Assembly: GCF_028369295.1 (NCBI RefSeq)
Contig: NZ_JAQMYP010000077.1
Location: 1 to 37,906 of the forward strand
DNA from: Streptomyces sp. HD
GTDB lineage: Bacteria > Actinomycetota > Actinomycetes > Streptomycetales > Streptomycetaceae
DNA: 37,906 bases
Direction of reading: 5' to 3'
The notes beneath the pieces are model-generated. The model ran no database searches. It was not told where the DNA came from and saw nothing but the letters and a program-made list of their open reading frames with translations. A program made the translations under genes and the position numbers. Shown one piece after another: positions 23,308-30,690 of this stretch (within the stretch, counting starts at the first letter, position 1; each line of letters starts with the position of its first letter).

Positions 23308-24900
23308 CTACTTGGCCCGGCGTGCCACCGTGAAGTGGTCGATCCGGTCACCCGTCTCGGCGATGCCCTGCACCTTCAGGGTGGCGTACCGGCCCTTCGG
23401 GGCGGGGTTCACGTCCACCCGCAGGAACGAGTAGTTGAGGTAGCGCACCCGCGACCAGGCGACGGTCTCGTTCTTCTTGCCGTCCTTGAGGTTGACGAAG
23501 GAGGCCACGGAGTCGACCTCGTGCTCGTGCCCCTCGTAGGAGTCGGGCGCGGAGAACGCGTACAGACTGCGGCCGGCCGCGCCCGCCGTGACGTAGACGA
23601 CGCCTTCGGTCTCGGGGTACGCCGTGCCGCCGATCGGCAGCTGCTTGGTGACCTCGTCCCCCTTGATCACGTCCGTGCGCTCGTACTGGTGGTTGTGGCC
23701 GTTGATCACGAGGTCCACCTGATACTTCTCGAACAACGGCACCCACTCCTGACGCACACCCCCCTCCGAGGCGTGCGCCGTGGAGGTGCAGTACGCGCAG
23801 TGGTGGAAGAACACGATGACGAAGTCGATGTCGTGGGCGGCCCGGAACTTCTTCAGCTGCGCCTCGAACCACTTGGTCTGGGTGCCGCCGGAGATGCCGA
23901 GGTTGGCGGGGATCTCGTACGACACGTCGTTCGGGTCGAGCGAGATGACCGCGGTGTTGCCGTAGACGAAGGAGTAGACGCCCGGCAGGTTCTTCTTGTC
24001 CGGCCCGTTGTCGGGGAGCGTGAAGCGGGCCTCCTCGCCGCCGTAGCCGTTGGGCGAGTACCAGGCCTCCATGTCGTGGTTGCCGTAACTCACCATCCAC
24101 GGCACCGACTTGGCGACCGACTCGGTCTGGTACAGGAACTGGTCCCAGGTGCGCGAGTCGAAGCCGGTGTCGGAGGTCTTGCCCTGGCCGGCCGGGTCGC
24201 CGTACGCGATGTCGCCGGCGTGCAGATGGAAGACCGGGTTCTGGCCGAGGATCAGGCTGTCGTTGGCCAGCGCGTGGTAGCTGACGCCCTGGTCGCCGAA
24301 GGCGGTGAAGGTGAACGGCGCCTTGTGGGCGGGGGCGGTGGTGAAGGTGCCGAGGGTGCCGAGGAGGTGCGGCTCGGCGGGGTCGAAGCCGTCGTGGCCG
24401 ACGCCGTAGTAATAGGTCCGGCCGGGGCGCAGACGGGCCAGCTGGGCGTGGACGTAGTACTGCGTGTGGTCGGCGCTGGTGCCGACGCCGGCCGGTGTGT
24501 AGAGGGAGCGGACCTCGGCCTCGATCTTGCGGGAGAGGTCCCAGGGGTGGGCGCCGATCCGGATGAACGGCTTCTTCACGGCGACCGGGACCTGCCACGA
24601 GACGGTCATCTCGGTGCGCGGGTCGTTGCCGTAGGCGAGATGGCGGCCGAACGGGGCGACGAGGGCGCCGTCGACGGTCTCGGTGCGCGGGGCCGTCTGC
24701 ACCGGTATGGCCTGCGTGGATGCGGCGGCCTGTGCGGTGGCACCCGGTACGAAGGTGCCGCCCGCGACGGCGCCGAGCGTGACGGCGCCGCCTCTGATCA
24801 TGTTGCGCCGCGAGAACTTGGCGCGCAGGTACTCGTGCTGCTCGGCCATACTCATGCGCTCGGCGAGCTGCTCGGGTACGCCCATACGTGGAATGTCCAT
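23308..24900 (-). CDS. Tat-exported metallophosphoesterase (purple acid phosphatase-like)
   Basis: 530 residues if started at ATG 24900; ATGs at 24885 and 24855 are possible because no strong ribosome site is seen. The Tat motif FSRRNMIRGGAV (residues 29-40) and the run to GATAQAAA (cleavage near residue 58) show export as a folded protein. An N-terminal Fn3-like domain (MTVSWQVPVAVKKPFIRIG to RTYYYGVGHDG) precedes the calcineurin-type metal motifs: FTAFGDQG, HLHAGDIAYGDP, MVSYGNHDME, VIVFFHHCAYCTS and VINGHNHQYERTD. These supply ligands for a two-metal site hydrolysing phosphate esters. The domain order matches purple acid phosphatases. The substrate is unknown; phosphate scavenging is a reasonable guess. 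Confidence 0.9.
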   Translation of the reverse strand: MDIPRMGVPEQLAERMSMAEQHEYLRAKFSRRNMIRGGAVTLGAVAGGTFVPGATAQAAASTQAIPVQTAPRTETVDGALVAPFGRHLAYGNDPRTEMTVSWQVPVAVKKPFIRIGAHPWDLSRKIEAEVRSLYTPAGVGTSADHTQYYVHAQLARLRPGRTYYYGVGHDGFDPAEPHLLGTLGTFTTAPAHKAPFTFTAFGDQGVSYHALANDSLILGQNPVFHLHAGDIAYGDPAGQGKTSDTGFDSRTWDQFLYQTESVAKSVPWMVSYGNHDMEAWYSPNGYGGEEARFTLPDNGPDKKNLPGVYSFVYGNTAVISLDPNDVSYEIPANLGISGGTQTKWFEAQLKKFRAAHDIDFVIVFFHHCAYCTSTAHASEGGVRQEWVPLFEKYQVDLVINGHNHQYERTDVIKGDEVTKQLPIGGTAYPETEGVVYVTAGAAGRSLYAFSAPDSYEGHEHEVDSVASFVNLKDGKKNETVAWSRVRYLNYSFLRVDVNPAPKGRYATLKVQGIAETGDRIDHFTVARRAK

Positions 24901-25014
24901 GACGTCACAAGGTGCTCGCCACACACATCGGCCCGGGGAACAGCCGACCAACAGACTCCCATGGGCGTCCCATAAGTGTTTCAACAGCAACGTGCCCGAA
25001 ATCGGGCAGGATTC

Positions 25015-25043
25015 TTGCGAAGGCGTCGCCCATGCTTCAGGAT
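25015..25043 (+). promoter_or_regulatory. Vegetative-type promoter for a leaderless gene
   Basis: TTGCGA (25015-25020), 17-base spacer, CAGGAT (25038-25043): a reasonable HrdB-type pair. The expected start of transcription, about 7 bases on, falls on the GTG at 25051, so the mRNA for the 85-residue protein and perhaps glmS would be leaderless. Confidence 0.5.
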
Positions 25044-25050
25044 CTACCGG

Positions 25051-25308
25051 GTGCACGACGAACTTGTTGATCACCTGACGCGATCCACGCCCCTGAACCG
25101 GGGCGAGGCACTGCGGGTGATCCAGGACGTGCTCGCCTACTTCGACGAGACGACCGAGGACTACGTCCGTCGCCGCCACCGCGAACTGCAGGCCCAGGGC
25201 CTGGTCAACGCGACGATCTTCGAACGGATCGAGGCGGACCTGAAATACCGAGCGGTGGCACCGCCCGAGCTTACGCTCAGGCAACTGCGCCGCATCGTCT
25301 ACGGCTGA
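25051..25308 (+). CDS. Conserved small protein encoded just before glmS
   Basis: 85 residues if started at GTG 25051: MHDELVDHLTRSTPLNRGEA, then LRVIQDVLAYFDETTEDYVRRRHRELQAQGLVNATIFERI and a C-terminal LTLRQLRRIVYG. The frame is open further upstream (to 24976), but that extension is Arg-rich and unlike a protein N terminus, and the promoter at 25015-25043 favours 25051. It is predicted all-helical and charged, with no membrane segment. I do not recognise a family with a known role, though I recall similar small genes next to glmS in other Streptomyces. The stop is 13 bases before glmS, so they are probably cotranscribed. A link to amino-sugar supply is only inferred. Confidence 0.7.
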   Translation: MHDELVDHLTRSTPLNRGEALRVIQDVLAYFDETTEDYVRRRHRELQAQGLVNATIFERIEADLKYRAVAPPELTLRQLRRIVYG

Positions 25309-25321
25309 GGAATACATCTGT

Positions 25322-27139
25322 ATGTGCGGAATTGTCGGATACATCGGGAAGCGTGACGTTGCTCCTCTGCTGCTGGAGGGCCTGCAGCGCCTGGAGTACC
25401 GCGGCTACGACTCGGCGGGCATCGTCGTCACCTCCCCGAAGGCGACGGGCCTGAAGATGGTCAAGGCCAAGGGCCGGGTCCGGGACCTGGAGGCCAAGGT
25501 CCCGGCGCGCTTCAAGGGCACGACCGGCATCGCCCACACCCGCTGGGCCACCCACGGCGCCCCCTCCGACCTGAACGCCCACCCGCACCTGGACGCCGAG
25601 GGCAAGGTCGCCGTCGTCCACAACGGCATCATCGACAACGCCTCCGACCTGCGCCGCAAGCTGGAGGCGGACGGCGTCGAGTTCCTCTCCGAGACCGACA
25701 CCGAGGTCCTCGTCCACCTCATCGCCCGTTCGCAGGCGGAGAAGCTGGAGGACAAGGTCCGCGAGACGCTGCGCGTCATCGAGGGCACGTACGGCATCGC
25801 GGTGATGCACGCCGACTTCAACGACCGCATCGTCGTCGCCCGCAACGGCTCCCCGGTCGTCCTCGGCATCGGCGAGAAGGAGATGTTCGTCGCGTCGGAC
25901 ATCGCCGCGCTGGTCGCCCACACGCGGCAGATAGTGACGTTGGACGACGGCGAGATGGCCACCCTGAAGGCCGACGACTTCCGCACGTACACGACGGAGG
26001 GCACCCGTACGACGGCCGAGCCCACCACCGTCGAGTGGGAGGCCGCCTCCTACGACATGGGCGGCCACGACACCTACATGCACAAGGAGATCCACGAGCA
26101 GGCCGACGCCGTGGACCGCGTGCTGCGCGGCCGCATCGACGACCGCTTCTCCACCGTGCACCTCGGCGGCCTGAACCTGGACGCCCGTGAGGCCCGCCAG
26201 ATCCGCCGCGTGAAGATCCTCGGCTGCGGCACCTCGTACCACGCGGGCATGATCGGCGCCCAGATGATCGAGGAGCTGGCCCGCATCCCCGCGGACGCCG
26301 AGCCGGCCTCCGAGTTCCGCTACCGCAACGCGGTGGTGGACCCCGACACGCTCTACATCGCCGTCTCCCAGTCCGGCGAGACGTACGACGTGCTGGCGGC
26401 CGTCCAGGAGCTGAAGCGCAAGGGCGCGCGGGTCCTGGGCATCGTGAACGTGGTCGGTTCGGCGATCGCCCGCGAGGCGGACGGCGGCATCTACGTGCAC
26501 GCGGGCCCGGAGGTCTGCGTCGTCTCCACGAAGTGCTTCACGAACACGACGGTCGCCTTCGGCCTGCTCGCGCTCCACCTCGGCCGCACCCGCGACCTCT
26601 CGGTCCGCGACGGCAAGCGGATCATCGAGGGCCTGCGCAAGCTGCCCGCCCAGATCACCGAGATCATGGAGCAGGAGGGCGAGATCGAGAAGCTGGCCCA
26701 GCAGTTCGCCGAGGCCCGCTCGATGCTCTTCATCGGCCGTGTCCGGGGCTACCCGGTCGCCCGCGAGGCCTCCCTCAAGCTCAAGGAGGTCTCGTACATC
26801 CACGCCGAGGCCTACCCCGCCTCCGAGCTCAAGCACGGCCCGCTGGCCCTGATCGAGCCCGCCCTCCCCACGGTGGCGATCGTCCCCGACGACGACCTGC
26901 TGGAGAAGAACCGGGCCGCCATGGAGGAGATCAAGGCCCGCAGCGGCAAGATCCTCGCGGTGGCCCACCAGCCCCAGGAGAAGGCCGACCAGACGATCGT
27001 GGTCCCGAAGAACGAGGACGAGCTGGACCCGATCCTGATGGGCATCCCGCTGCAACTCCTCGCCTACCACACGGCGTTGGCCCTGGGCCGGGACATCGAC
27101 AAGCCCAGGAACCTCGCCAAGTCGGTGACGGTCGAGTAA
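25322..27139 (+). CDS. glmS: Glutamine-fructose-6-phosphate aminotransferase (isomerizing)
   Basis: 605 residues, full length. It makes glucosamine-6-phosphate from fructose-6-phosphate and glutamine, the entry step to UDP-GlcNAc for the wall. The N-terminal Ntn amidotransferase begins MCGIVGYIGKRD; Cys2 becomes the nucleophile after Met removal. TGIAHTRWATHGAPSDLNAHPH and VVHNGIIDNASDLR bind glutamine. Two SIS sugar-isomerase domains follow (ILGCGTSYHAGMIGAQMIEE; SQSGETYDVLAAVQ; then RVRGYPVAREASLKLKEVSYIHAEAYPASELKHGP). The end DIDKPRNLAKSVTVE is the family's conserved tail. No glmS ribozyme is expected in this phylum and none is seen. The repeat copy C begins 8 bases after its stop. Confidence 0.96.
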   Translation: MCGIVGYIGKRDVAPLLLEGLQRLEYRGYDSAGIVVTSPKATGLKMVKAKGRVRDLEAKVPARFKGTTGIAHTRWATHGAPSDLNAHPHLDAEGKVAVVHNGIIDNASDLRRKLEADGVEFLSETDTEVLVHLIARSQAEKLEDKVRETLRVIEGTYGIAVMHADFNDRIVVARNGSPVVLGIGEKEMFVASDIAALVAHTRQIVTLDDGEMATLKADDFRTYTTEGTRTTAEPTTVEWEAASYDMGGHDTYMHKEIHEQADAVDRVLRGRIDDRFSTVHLGGLNLDAREARQIRRVKILGCGTSYHAGMIGAQMIEELARIPADAEPASEFRYRNAVVDPDTLYIAVSQSGETYDVLAAVQELKRKGARVLGIVNVVGSAIAREADGGIYVHAGPEVCVVSTKCFTNTTVAFGLLALHLGRTRDLSVRDGKRIIEGLRKLPAQITEIMEQEGEIEKLAQQFAEARSMLFIGRVRGYPVAREASLKLKEVSYIHAEAYPASELKHGPLALIEPALPTVAIVPDDDLLEKNRAAMEEIKARSGKILAVAHQPQEKADQTIVVPKNEDELDPILMGIPLQLLAYHTALALGRDIDKPRNLAKSVTVE

Positions 27140-27146
27140 TCGCCCC

Positions 27147-27217
27147 AGGGGCGCGGGGCTGTATCGACATGCGGTTCCGCCGCGTGGGCGCGAGCAACCA
27201 CAACGCACCCGCGGAGG
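27147..27217 (+). repeat. Dispersed Streptomyces intergenic repeat, variant copy C
   Basis: It starts AGGGGCGCGGGGCTGTATCG, then runs through a short GCGGTTCCGC inverted stretch and GTGGGCGCGAGCAACCACAACG to 27217. The ends match copies A and B, while the middle is replaced by a GC-rich hairpin segment. It lies immediately 3' of glmS. Confidence 0.7.
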
Positions 27218-27230
27218 CCAGGCAACAGGA

Positions 27231-27269
27231 CGGCCCCCCACGTGATGCCATCCATCACGCGGGGGGCCG
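27231..27269. terminator. Hairpin between glmS and the GNAT gene
   Basis: The arms CGGCCCCCCACGTGAT and ATCACGCGGGGGGCCG pair around GCCATCC. It overlaps the last codons of the convergent GNAT gene, so it probably serves both strands. A near-identical hairpin, inverted, lies at 32397-32434. Confidence 0.8.
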
Positions 27270-27770
27270 TTCTGATCGCCGCCACCGCGTCTCCCCGTCC
27301 TGCTCCTCCTCGGTCGCGGCCAGCCCGGCCGCCGCGGCGACCGCCGCCGACGCCAGGTGGTCGGGGTGGACATGGGCGACGACCGTACGGACCGACCGCC
27401 GCCCGAGCCAGTCCACGAGCCCCCGCGCCGCCTCGGACGCGAACCCGCGCCCCTGCCACGCCGTACCGACCACCCAGGCGATCTCGGCACCGCCGTCCGC
27501 GGTGACGGTGGCCTGGACCGTGCCCACGAGACACGACTCGGCGCGCAGCGACAGCACCCAGTTGCACCAGGAGACGCCCGGGTCGGGGGATCCGGCGACG
27601 AGACGCTCGTAACGGGCACGCAGGTCGTCGGCGGAGTACGGGGCGCCGCCGATGAAGCGGTGCAGCGCGGGGTCCGACAGGACGACGGCCATCTCCGCGG
27701 CGTACTCGACACGCAGAGGGAGAAGATCGAGCCGGTCGGTGGAGACGGGCTCGGCACATATAAGAGGCAT
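27255..27770 (-). CDS. GNAT N-acetyltransferase, RimJ/RimL type
   Basis: 171 residues. TDRLDLLPLRVEYAAEMAVVLSDPALHRFIGG, then EIAWVVGTAWQGRGFASEAARGLVDWLG carries the acetyl-CoA site (the Q-x-x-G-x-A pattern), followed by the strand VRTVVAHVHPDHLASAAVAAAAGL. It may acetylate a ribosomal protein, an antibiotic or another small amine; nothing singles one out. The ATG has no ribosome binding site and stands only 12 bases after the hairpin that ends the upstream tRNA-His gene, so expression may be leaderless or by weak read-through. The C terminus overlaps the glmS-side hairpin. Confidence 0.82.
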   Translation of the reverse strand: MPLICAEPVSTDRLDLLPLRVEYAAEMAVVLSDPALHRFIGGAPYSADDLRARYERLVAGSPDPGVSWCNWVLSLRAESCLVGTVQATVTADGGAEIAWVVGTAWQGRGFASEAARGLVDWLGRRSVRTVVAHVHPDHLASAAVAAAAGLAATEEEQDGETRWRRSERPPA

Positions 27771-27782
27771 ACGGAAAATGAT

Positions 27783-27818
27783 TCAGCCGGTGGCTTCGTT
27801 TCTGAAGCCACCGGCTGA
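27783..27818. terminator. Perfect hairpin after tRNA-His
   Basis: A perfect 15-bp stem, TCAGCCGGTGGCTTC with its complement, encloses the loop GTTTCT. On the minus strand the stem is followed by ATCATTTTCC, a T-rich tail, so it terminates the tRNA-His transcript 7 bases after the tRNA body. Confidence 0.85.
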
Positions 27819-27825
27819 TCATTCA

Positions 27826-27900
27826 GGGTGAGTGACGGGACTCGAACCCGCGGCATCCTGGACCACAACCAGGTGCTCTACCAGCTGAGCTACACCCACC
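27826..27900 (-). tRNA. tRNA-His (GTG anticodon)
   Basis: Read on the minus strand: acceptor GTGGGTG, TAGCTCAGCTGGTAGAGCA D-arm, CCTGG-TTGTGGT-CCAGG anticodon arm with anticodon GTG, a GCGGG-TTCGAGT-CCCGT T-arm, and a closing CACTCAC. The base before the acceptor is G, giving the encoded G-1 that pairs with C73, a hallmark of histidine tRNA. The genome has CCT where CCA would be, so CCA is added after transcription. A terminator hairpin follows. Confidence 0.95.
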
Positions 27901-28016
27901 ATGCCCGGTTGTTGACTTCCGTGGAGTCCCCGACCGGCCGAGAAAAAGTGTACAGGGTCCGAAGGGGTGCTCGTGCACGCCTTTTCCGGGGGCCCTCGCG
28001 TGACCCCCTCGGGACC

Positions 28017-28619
28017 CTACTGAGCAGGCAGAACGTGCTTCGCGGCGATCGACTTCGCGGTGTCGGAGTCGGGGCCGGGCTGGGGCACGAAGATGGCTTC
28101 GCGGTAGTAGCGGAGTTCGGCGATGGACTCGCGGATGTCGGCGAGCGCGCGGTGGTTGCCGTTCTTCTCCGGGCTGTTGAAGTAGGCCCGCGGGTACCAG
28201 CGGCGCGCCAGCTCCTTGATGGAGCTGACATCCACGATCCGGTAGTGGAGGTAGTCCTCCAGGGTCGGCATGTCGCGCAGCAGGAAGCCGCGGTCGGTGC
28301 CGACGGAGTTGCCGCACAGCGGGGCCTTGCCGGGTTCCTTCACGTGCTCGCGGACGTAGGCGAGGACCTGTTCCTCGGCGTCCTTGAGGGTCGTGCCGCC
28401 GGCGAGTTCGTCCAGCAGCCCGGACGCGGTGTGCATCTGACGCACCACCTCCGGCATCGTCTCCAGCGCCGAGTCCGGCGGGCGGACGACGATGTCCACG
28501 CCCTCGCCGAGGACGTTCAGCTCGGAGTCGGTGACGAGGGCGGCAACCTCGATGAGCGCGTCGTCGGACAGCGAGAGGCCGGTCATCTCGCAGTCGATCC
28601 ACACCATGCGATCGTTCAT
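28017..28619 (-). CDS. orn: Oligoribonuclease
   Basis: 200 residues, a DEDDh 3'-5' exonuclease that degrades the last 2-5 nt RNA fragments and pGpG/pApA in the cytoplasm. The first Asp-Glu metal pair is in MVWIDCEMTGL (Asp9, Glu11). PLCGNSVGTDRGFL gives the next Asp, and the C-terminal NHRALADIRESIAELRYYREAIF gives the His-Asp of the DEDDh set. It lies 3' of adpA on the same strand, separated by the adpA terminator. In Streptomyces, loss of this enzyme is known to slow growth and delay development. Confidence 0.95.
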   Translation of the reverse strand: MNDRMVWIDCEMTGLSLSDDALIEVAALVTDSELNVLGEGVDIVVRPPDSALETMPEVVRQMHTASGLLDELAGGTTLKDAEEQVLAYVREHVKEPGKAPLCGNSVGTDRGFLLRDMPTLEDYLHYRIVDVSSIKELARRWYPRAYFNSPEKNGNHRALADIRESIAELRYYREAIFVPQPGPDSDTAKSIAAKHVLPAQ

Positions 28620-28685
28620 GCGACCACCCTACGGCCGACGTCCGCCTCTGTGGTGCCCCGCGTCACCGCGGGCCTGGGACCGGAA

Positions 28686-28717
28686 ACGCCGGACGGGCCG
28701 AGGAGCCCGTCCGGCGT
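28686..28717. terminator. Perfect hairpin after adpA
   Basis: A perfect 13-bp stem, ACGCCGGACGGGC with GCCCGTCCGGCGT, has the loop CGAGGA. It is 12 bases past the adpA stop on the minus strand. A smaller hairpin (CCCGCG-TCAC-CGCGGG, 28657-28672) follows before orn. Confidence 0.85.
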
Positions 28718-28729
28718 CGCCGGGTCACG

Positions 28730-29977
28730 TCACATCCCGCTGCGCTGCCCCGGCAGGCTCGCGCGGCCGGCCGCGTAGGCCTCGCGGCCGTTGTCCGACG
28801 GCACCGCCAGGGACGCGGACGTGCCCAGGGCACTCGGCGCCGGGGTGCGGCGGGCCTGGAGCGGCACCGGGCCGCCCTCCGGGTAGGGCGAGGGCGGTGG
28901 GCCGGGCGGGGGCGCGGGCGGACCGACCGTGGGGTCGGTGTCCGTCGGCTTCTCGGCCTGTGGGCGCCGCGCCCGGTACGCGGCCCGGTACGCCGCCGGC
29001 GACGAACCCAGCTGGCGACGGAAGTGGCCGCGCAGCGCCACCGGCGAGCGGAAGCCGCAGCGGCCCGCGACCTCGTCCACCGAGTAGTCCGACGTCTCCA
29101 GCAGACGCTGTGCCTGAAGCACCCGCTGGGTGATCAGCCACTGCAGCGGGGCCGAACCCGTCAGCGAGCGGAAACGACGGTCGAACGTACGGCGCGACAT
29201 GTACGCGCGTGCCGCGAGCGTCTCGACGTCGAACTGCTCGTGCAGGTGCTCCAGCGCCCAGGCGACGACCTCCGCGAGCGGGTCGGCGCCGATCTCCTCT
29301 GGTAAAGATCGATCGAGGTAGCGCTCCTGACCGCCGGACCGGCGCGGCGGGACCACCAGGCGGCGGGCCAGTGCTCCGGCCGCCTCGTTGCCGTGGTCCG
29401 TCCGCACGATGTGGAGGCACAGGTCGATGCCGGCCGCTGTGCCCGCCGATGTCAGTACGTCCCCGTCGTCCACGAAGAGCTCTCGTGGATCCACGTGCAC
29501 CGACGGATAGCGCTTGGCCAGCGTCGGTGCGTACATCCAGTGCGTCGTCGCGGGGCGGCCGTCCAACAGGCCCGCGGCGGCCAGCACGAAGGCGCCGGTG
29601 CACAGCCCGACTATGCGGGCACCTTCCTCATGCGCCCGGCGCAGTGCGTCGAGCGCGTCCTCCGGCGGCGGCGAGGTGATCGAGCGCCAGGCCGGCACGA
29701 CGACCGTGCCCGCCCGCGAGATCGCCTCCAGGCCATGTGGTGCGGAGAGTTCCAGGCCCCCTGTGGTCCGCAGTGGGCCGTCCTCGCCTCCGCACACCAG
29801 CAAGCGGTAGCGCGGTACGCCGGCGTCCTGGCGGTCGATCCCGAACACCGACAACGGTATGGAACTCTCGAAGATGGGGCCGCCGCTGAACAGCAGCACC
29901 GCAACGATCTCCTTGCGGCGTCGCCCGGACAGCTTCCGGACCGCCCCTTCCGGCGCGGCAGTGGAGTCGTGGCTCAT
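28730..29977 (-). CDS. adpA: AdpA, central developmental AraC-type regulator
   Basis: 415 residues. The N-terminal DJ-1/PfpI-like dimer domain runs from EIVAVLLFSGGPIFESSIPL through the nucleophile-elbow-like GLCTGAFVLAAAGLLDG. The C-terminal AraC domain has LAARAYMSRRTFDRRFRSLTG and VDEVAGRCGFRSPVALRGHFRRQLGSSPAAYR, then a Pro-rich tail of about 80 residues. AdpA activates hundreds of genes for aerial growth and secondary metabolism. Leu225 in RYLDRSLPEEI is a TTA codon (29303-29305), so translation needs the bldA tRNA. That TTA, in the linker between domains, is a known hallmark of adpA. The unusually long upstream region holds possible self-binding sites. Confidence 0.96.
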   Translation of the reverse strand: MSHDSTAAPEGAVRKLSGRRRKEIVAVLLFSGGPIFESSIPLSVFGIDRQDAGVPRYRLLVCGGEDGPLRTTGGLELSAPHGLEAISRAGTVVVPAWRSITSPPPEDALDALRRAHEEGARIVGLCTGAFVLAAAGLLDGRPATTHWMYAPTLAKRYPSVHVDPRELFVDDGDVLTSAGTAAGIDLCLHIVRTDHGNEAAGALARRLVVPPRRSGGQERYLDRSLPEEIGADPLAEVVAWALEHLHEQFDVETLAARAYMSRRTFDRRFRSLTGSAPLQWLITQRVLQAQRLLETSDYSVDEVAGRCGFRSPVALRGHFRRQLGSSPAAYRAAYRARRPQAEKPTDTDPTVGPPAPPPGPPPSPYPEGGPVPLQARRTPAPSALGTSASLAVPSDNGREAYAAGRASLPGQRSGM

Positions 29978-30354
29978 ACTGCTAAGCCCCCCTCAGTGGT
30001 CGCGGCTCCTCGGTTGTGTCGCTCCTGCACGTTTCCCCTCGGTCCTGCACGAGTCCCCCGCCGTAGACAGTCAAGATCGAACTTACTGTGTCGCGTCGTA
30101 CCGGAGTGGCCGGTTCGGCACTCGGCACATTGTCGACTTGGCAACTTGGCGTGAAGCATTCGATCACGAAGCGTTGCACTCGCGGGGCGTGCAGGGAAGT
30201 GCGCCTTGTCGCAGTGGCCAATCCACGTAGGGTGCGCAGGGCCCCTGAGGCCCTTTCCGTGCAGGTGGAACGGGGGTTGGGGGGTGTTCTGGGCAGGGGA
30301 TGCATGCACGCCAGAAGTTGGCTGAAAAGCAACGTTCCCGTGCGCGGAAACCGG
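29978..30354. promoter_or_regulatory. adpA upstream region (377 bases, no gene)
   Basis: No convincing coding frame is seen. On the plus strand TGGCCGGTTC (30107-30116) fits the AdpA consensus TGGCSNGWWY fully, and TGGCGTGAAG (30147-30156) fits 9 of 10. TCCTGCACG occurs twice, 20 bases apart (30023-30031 and 30043-30051), about 46-75 bases before the start codon. ACTTGGCA/ACTTGGCG is tandem at 30136-30150. These are candidate operators only. Confidence 0.4.
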
Positions 30355-30690
30355 TCAGCCGACCGGTGTATTTCCCCCACTGTGACGTCCGCCTCTATGG
30401 GCCCCGGTTCCGGTCCGGTGATGACGCCCTCGACGGGACGGCGTCGGACCGTTGCGCACTTCGTCCTTCATCCGGGCCGCCTCGTCCCGCAGCCGCGCCG
30501 CGCCGCGTTCCGATTCGCGCAGCAGCAGACGGCAGACCCCGGTCACGGCCGCGAGGCCGAGGGCCGTACCGGTGGCGCCGGCCAGGGAAGTGCCGTACCA
30601 GAGCAGGACGACGGGGACCAGGACGCAGCTGAAGGCCGCCCACCGGACCACGGTGGTGCTGTCCGAGTAGGTGGTGCGGGGTCCGGTCAT
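30355..30690 (-). CDS. Small two-helix membrane protein
   Basis: 111 residues starting MTGPRTTYSDSTTVVRWAAF. Two hydrophobic spans are plain, WAAFSCVLVPVVLLWYGTSLAG and GTALGLAAVTGVCRLLL, joined by a short turn, followed by a basic and acidic coiled stretch (RESERGAARLRDEAARMKDEV) and a Gly/His/Arg-rich tail. GGGAG precedes the ATG. I do not recognise a family. It is upstream of adpA on the same strand, with 377 bases between them, and diverges from the stress protein gene. Confidence 0.65.
   Translation of the reverse strand: MTGPRTTYSDSTTVVRWAAFSCVLVPVVLLWYGTSLAGATGTALGLAAVTGVCRLLLRESERGAARLRDEAARMKDEVRNGPTPSRRGRHHRTGTGAHRGGRHSGGNTPVG

Noticed and set aside
25309..25321. glmS ribozyme
   Set aside because: Only 13 bases lie before glmS and this ribozyme belongs to Firmicutes; no matching fold is seen.
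14471..27217. CRISPR array
   Set aside because: The repeat copies are kilobases apart, in both orientations and without regular spacers; no cas genes are present.
25277..27868. 863-codon open frame on the minus strand over glmS
   Set aside because: It is antisense to the complete glmS gene and to part of the next genes, with no protein-like motifs.
27947..27952. TACACT -10 box for tRNA-His
   Set aside because: The position is plausible, but no acceptable -35 lies 16-19 bases upstream, so it is not listed as a promoter.
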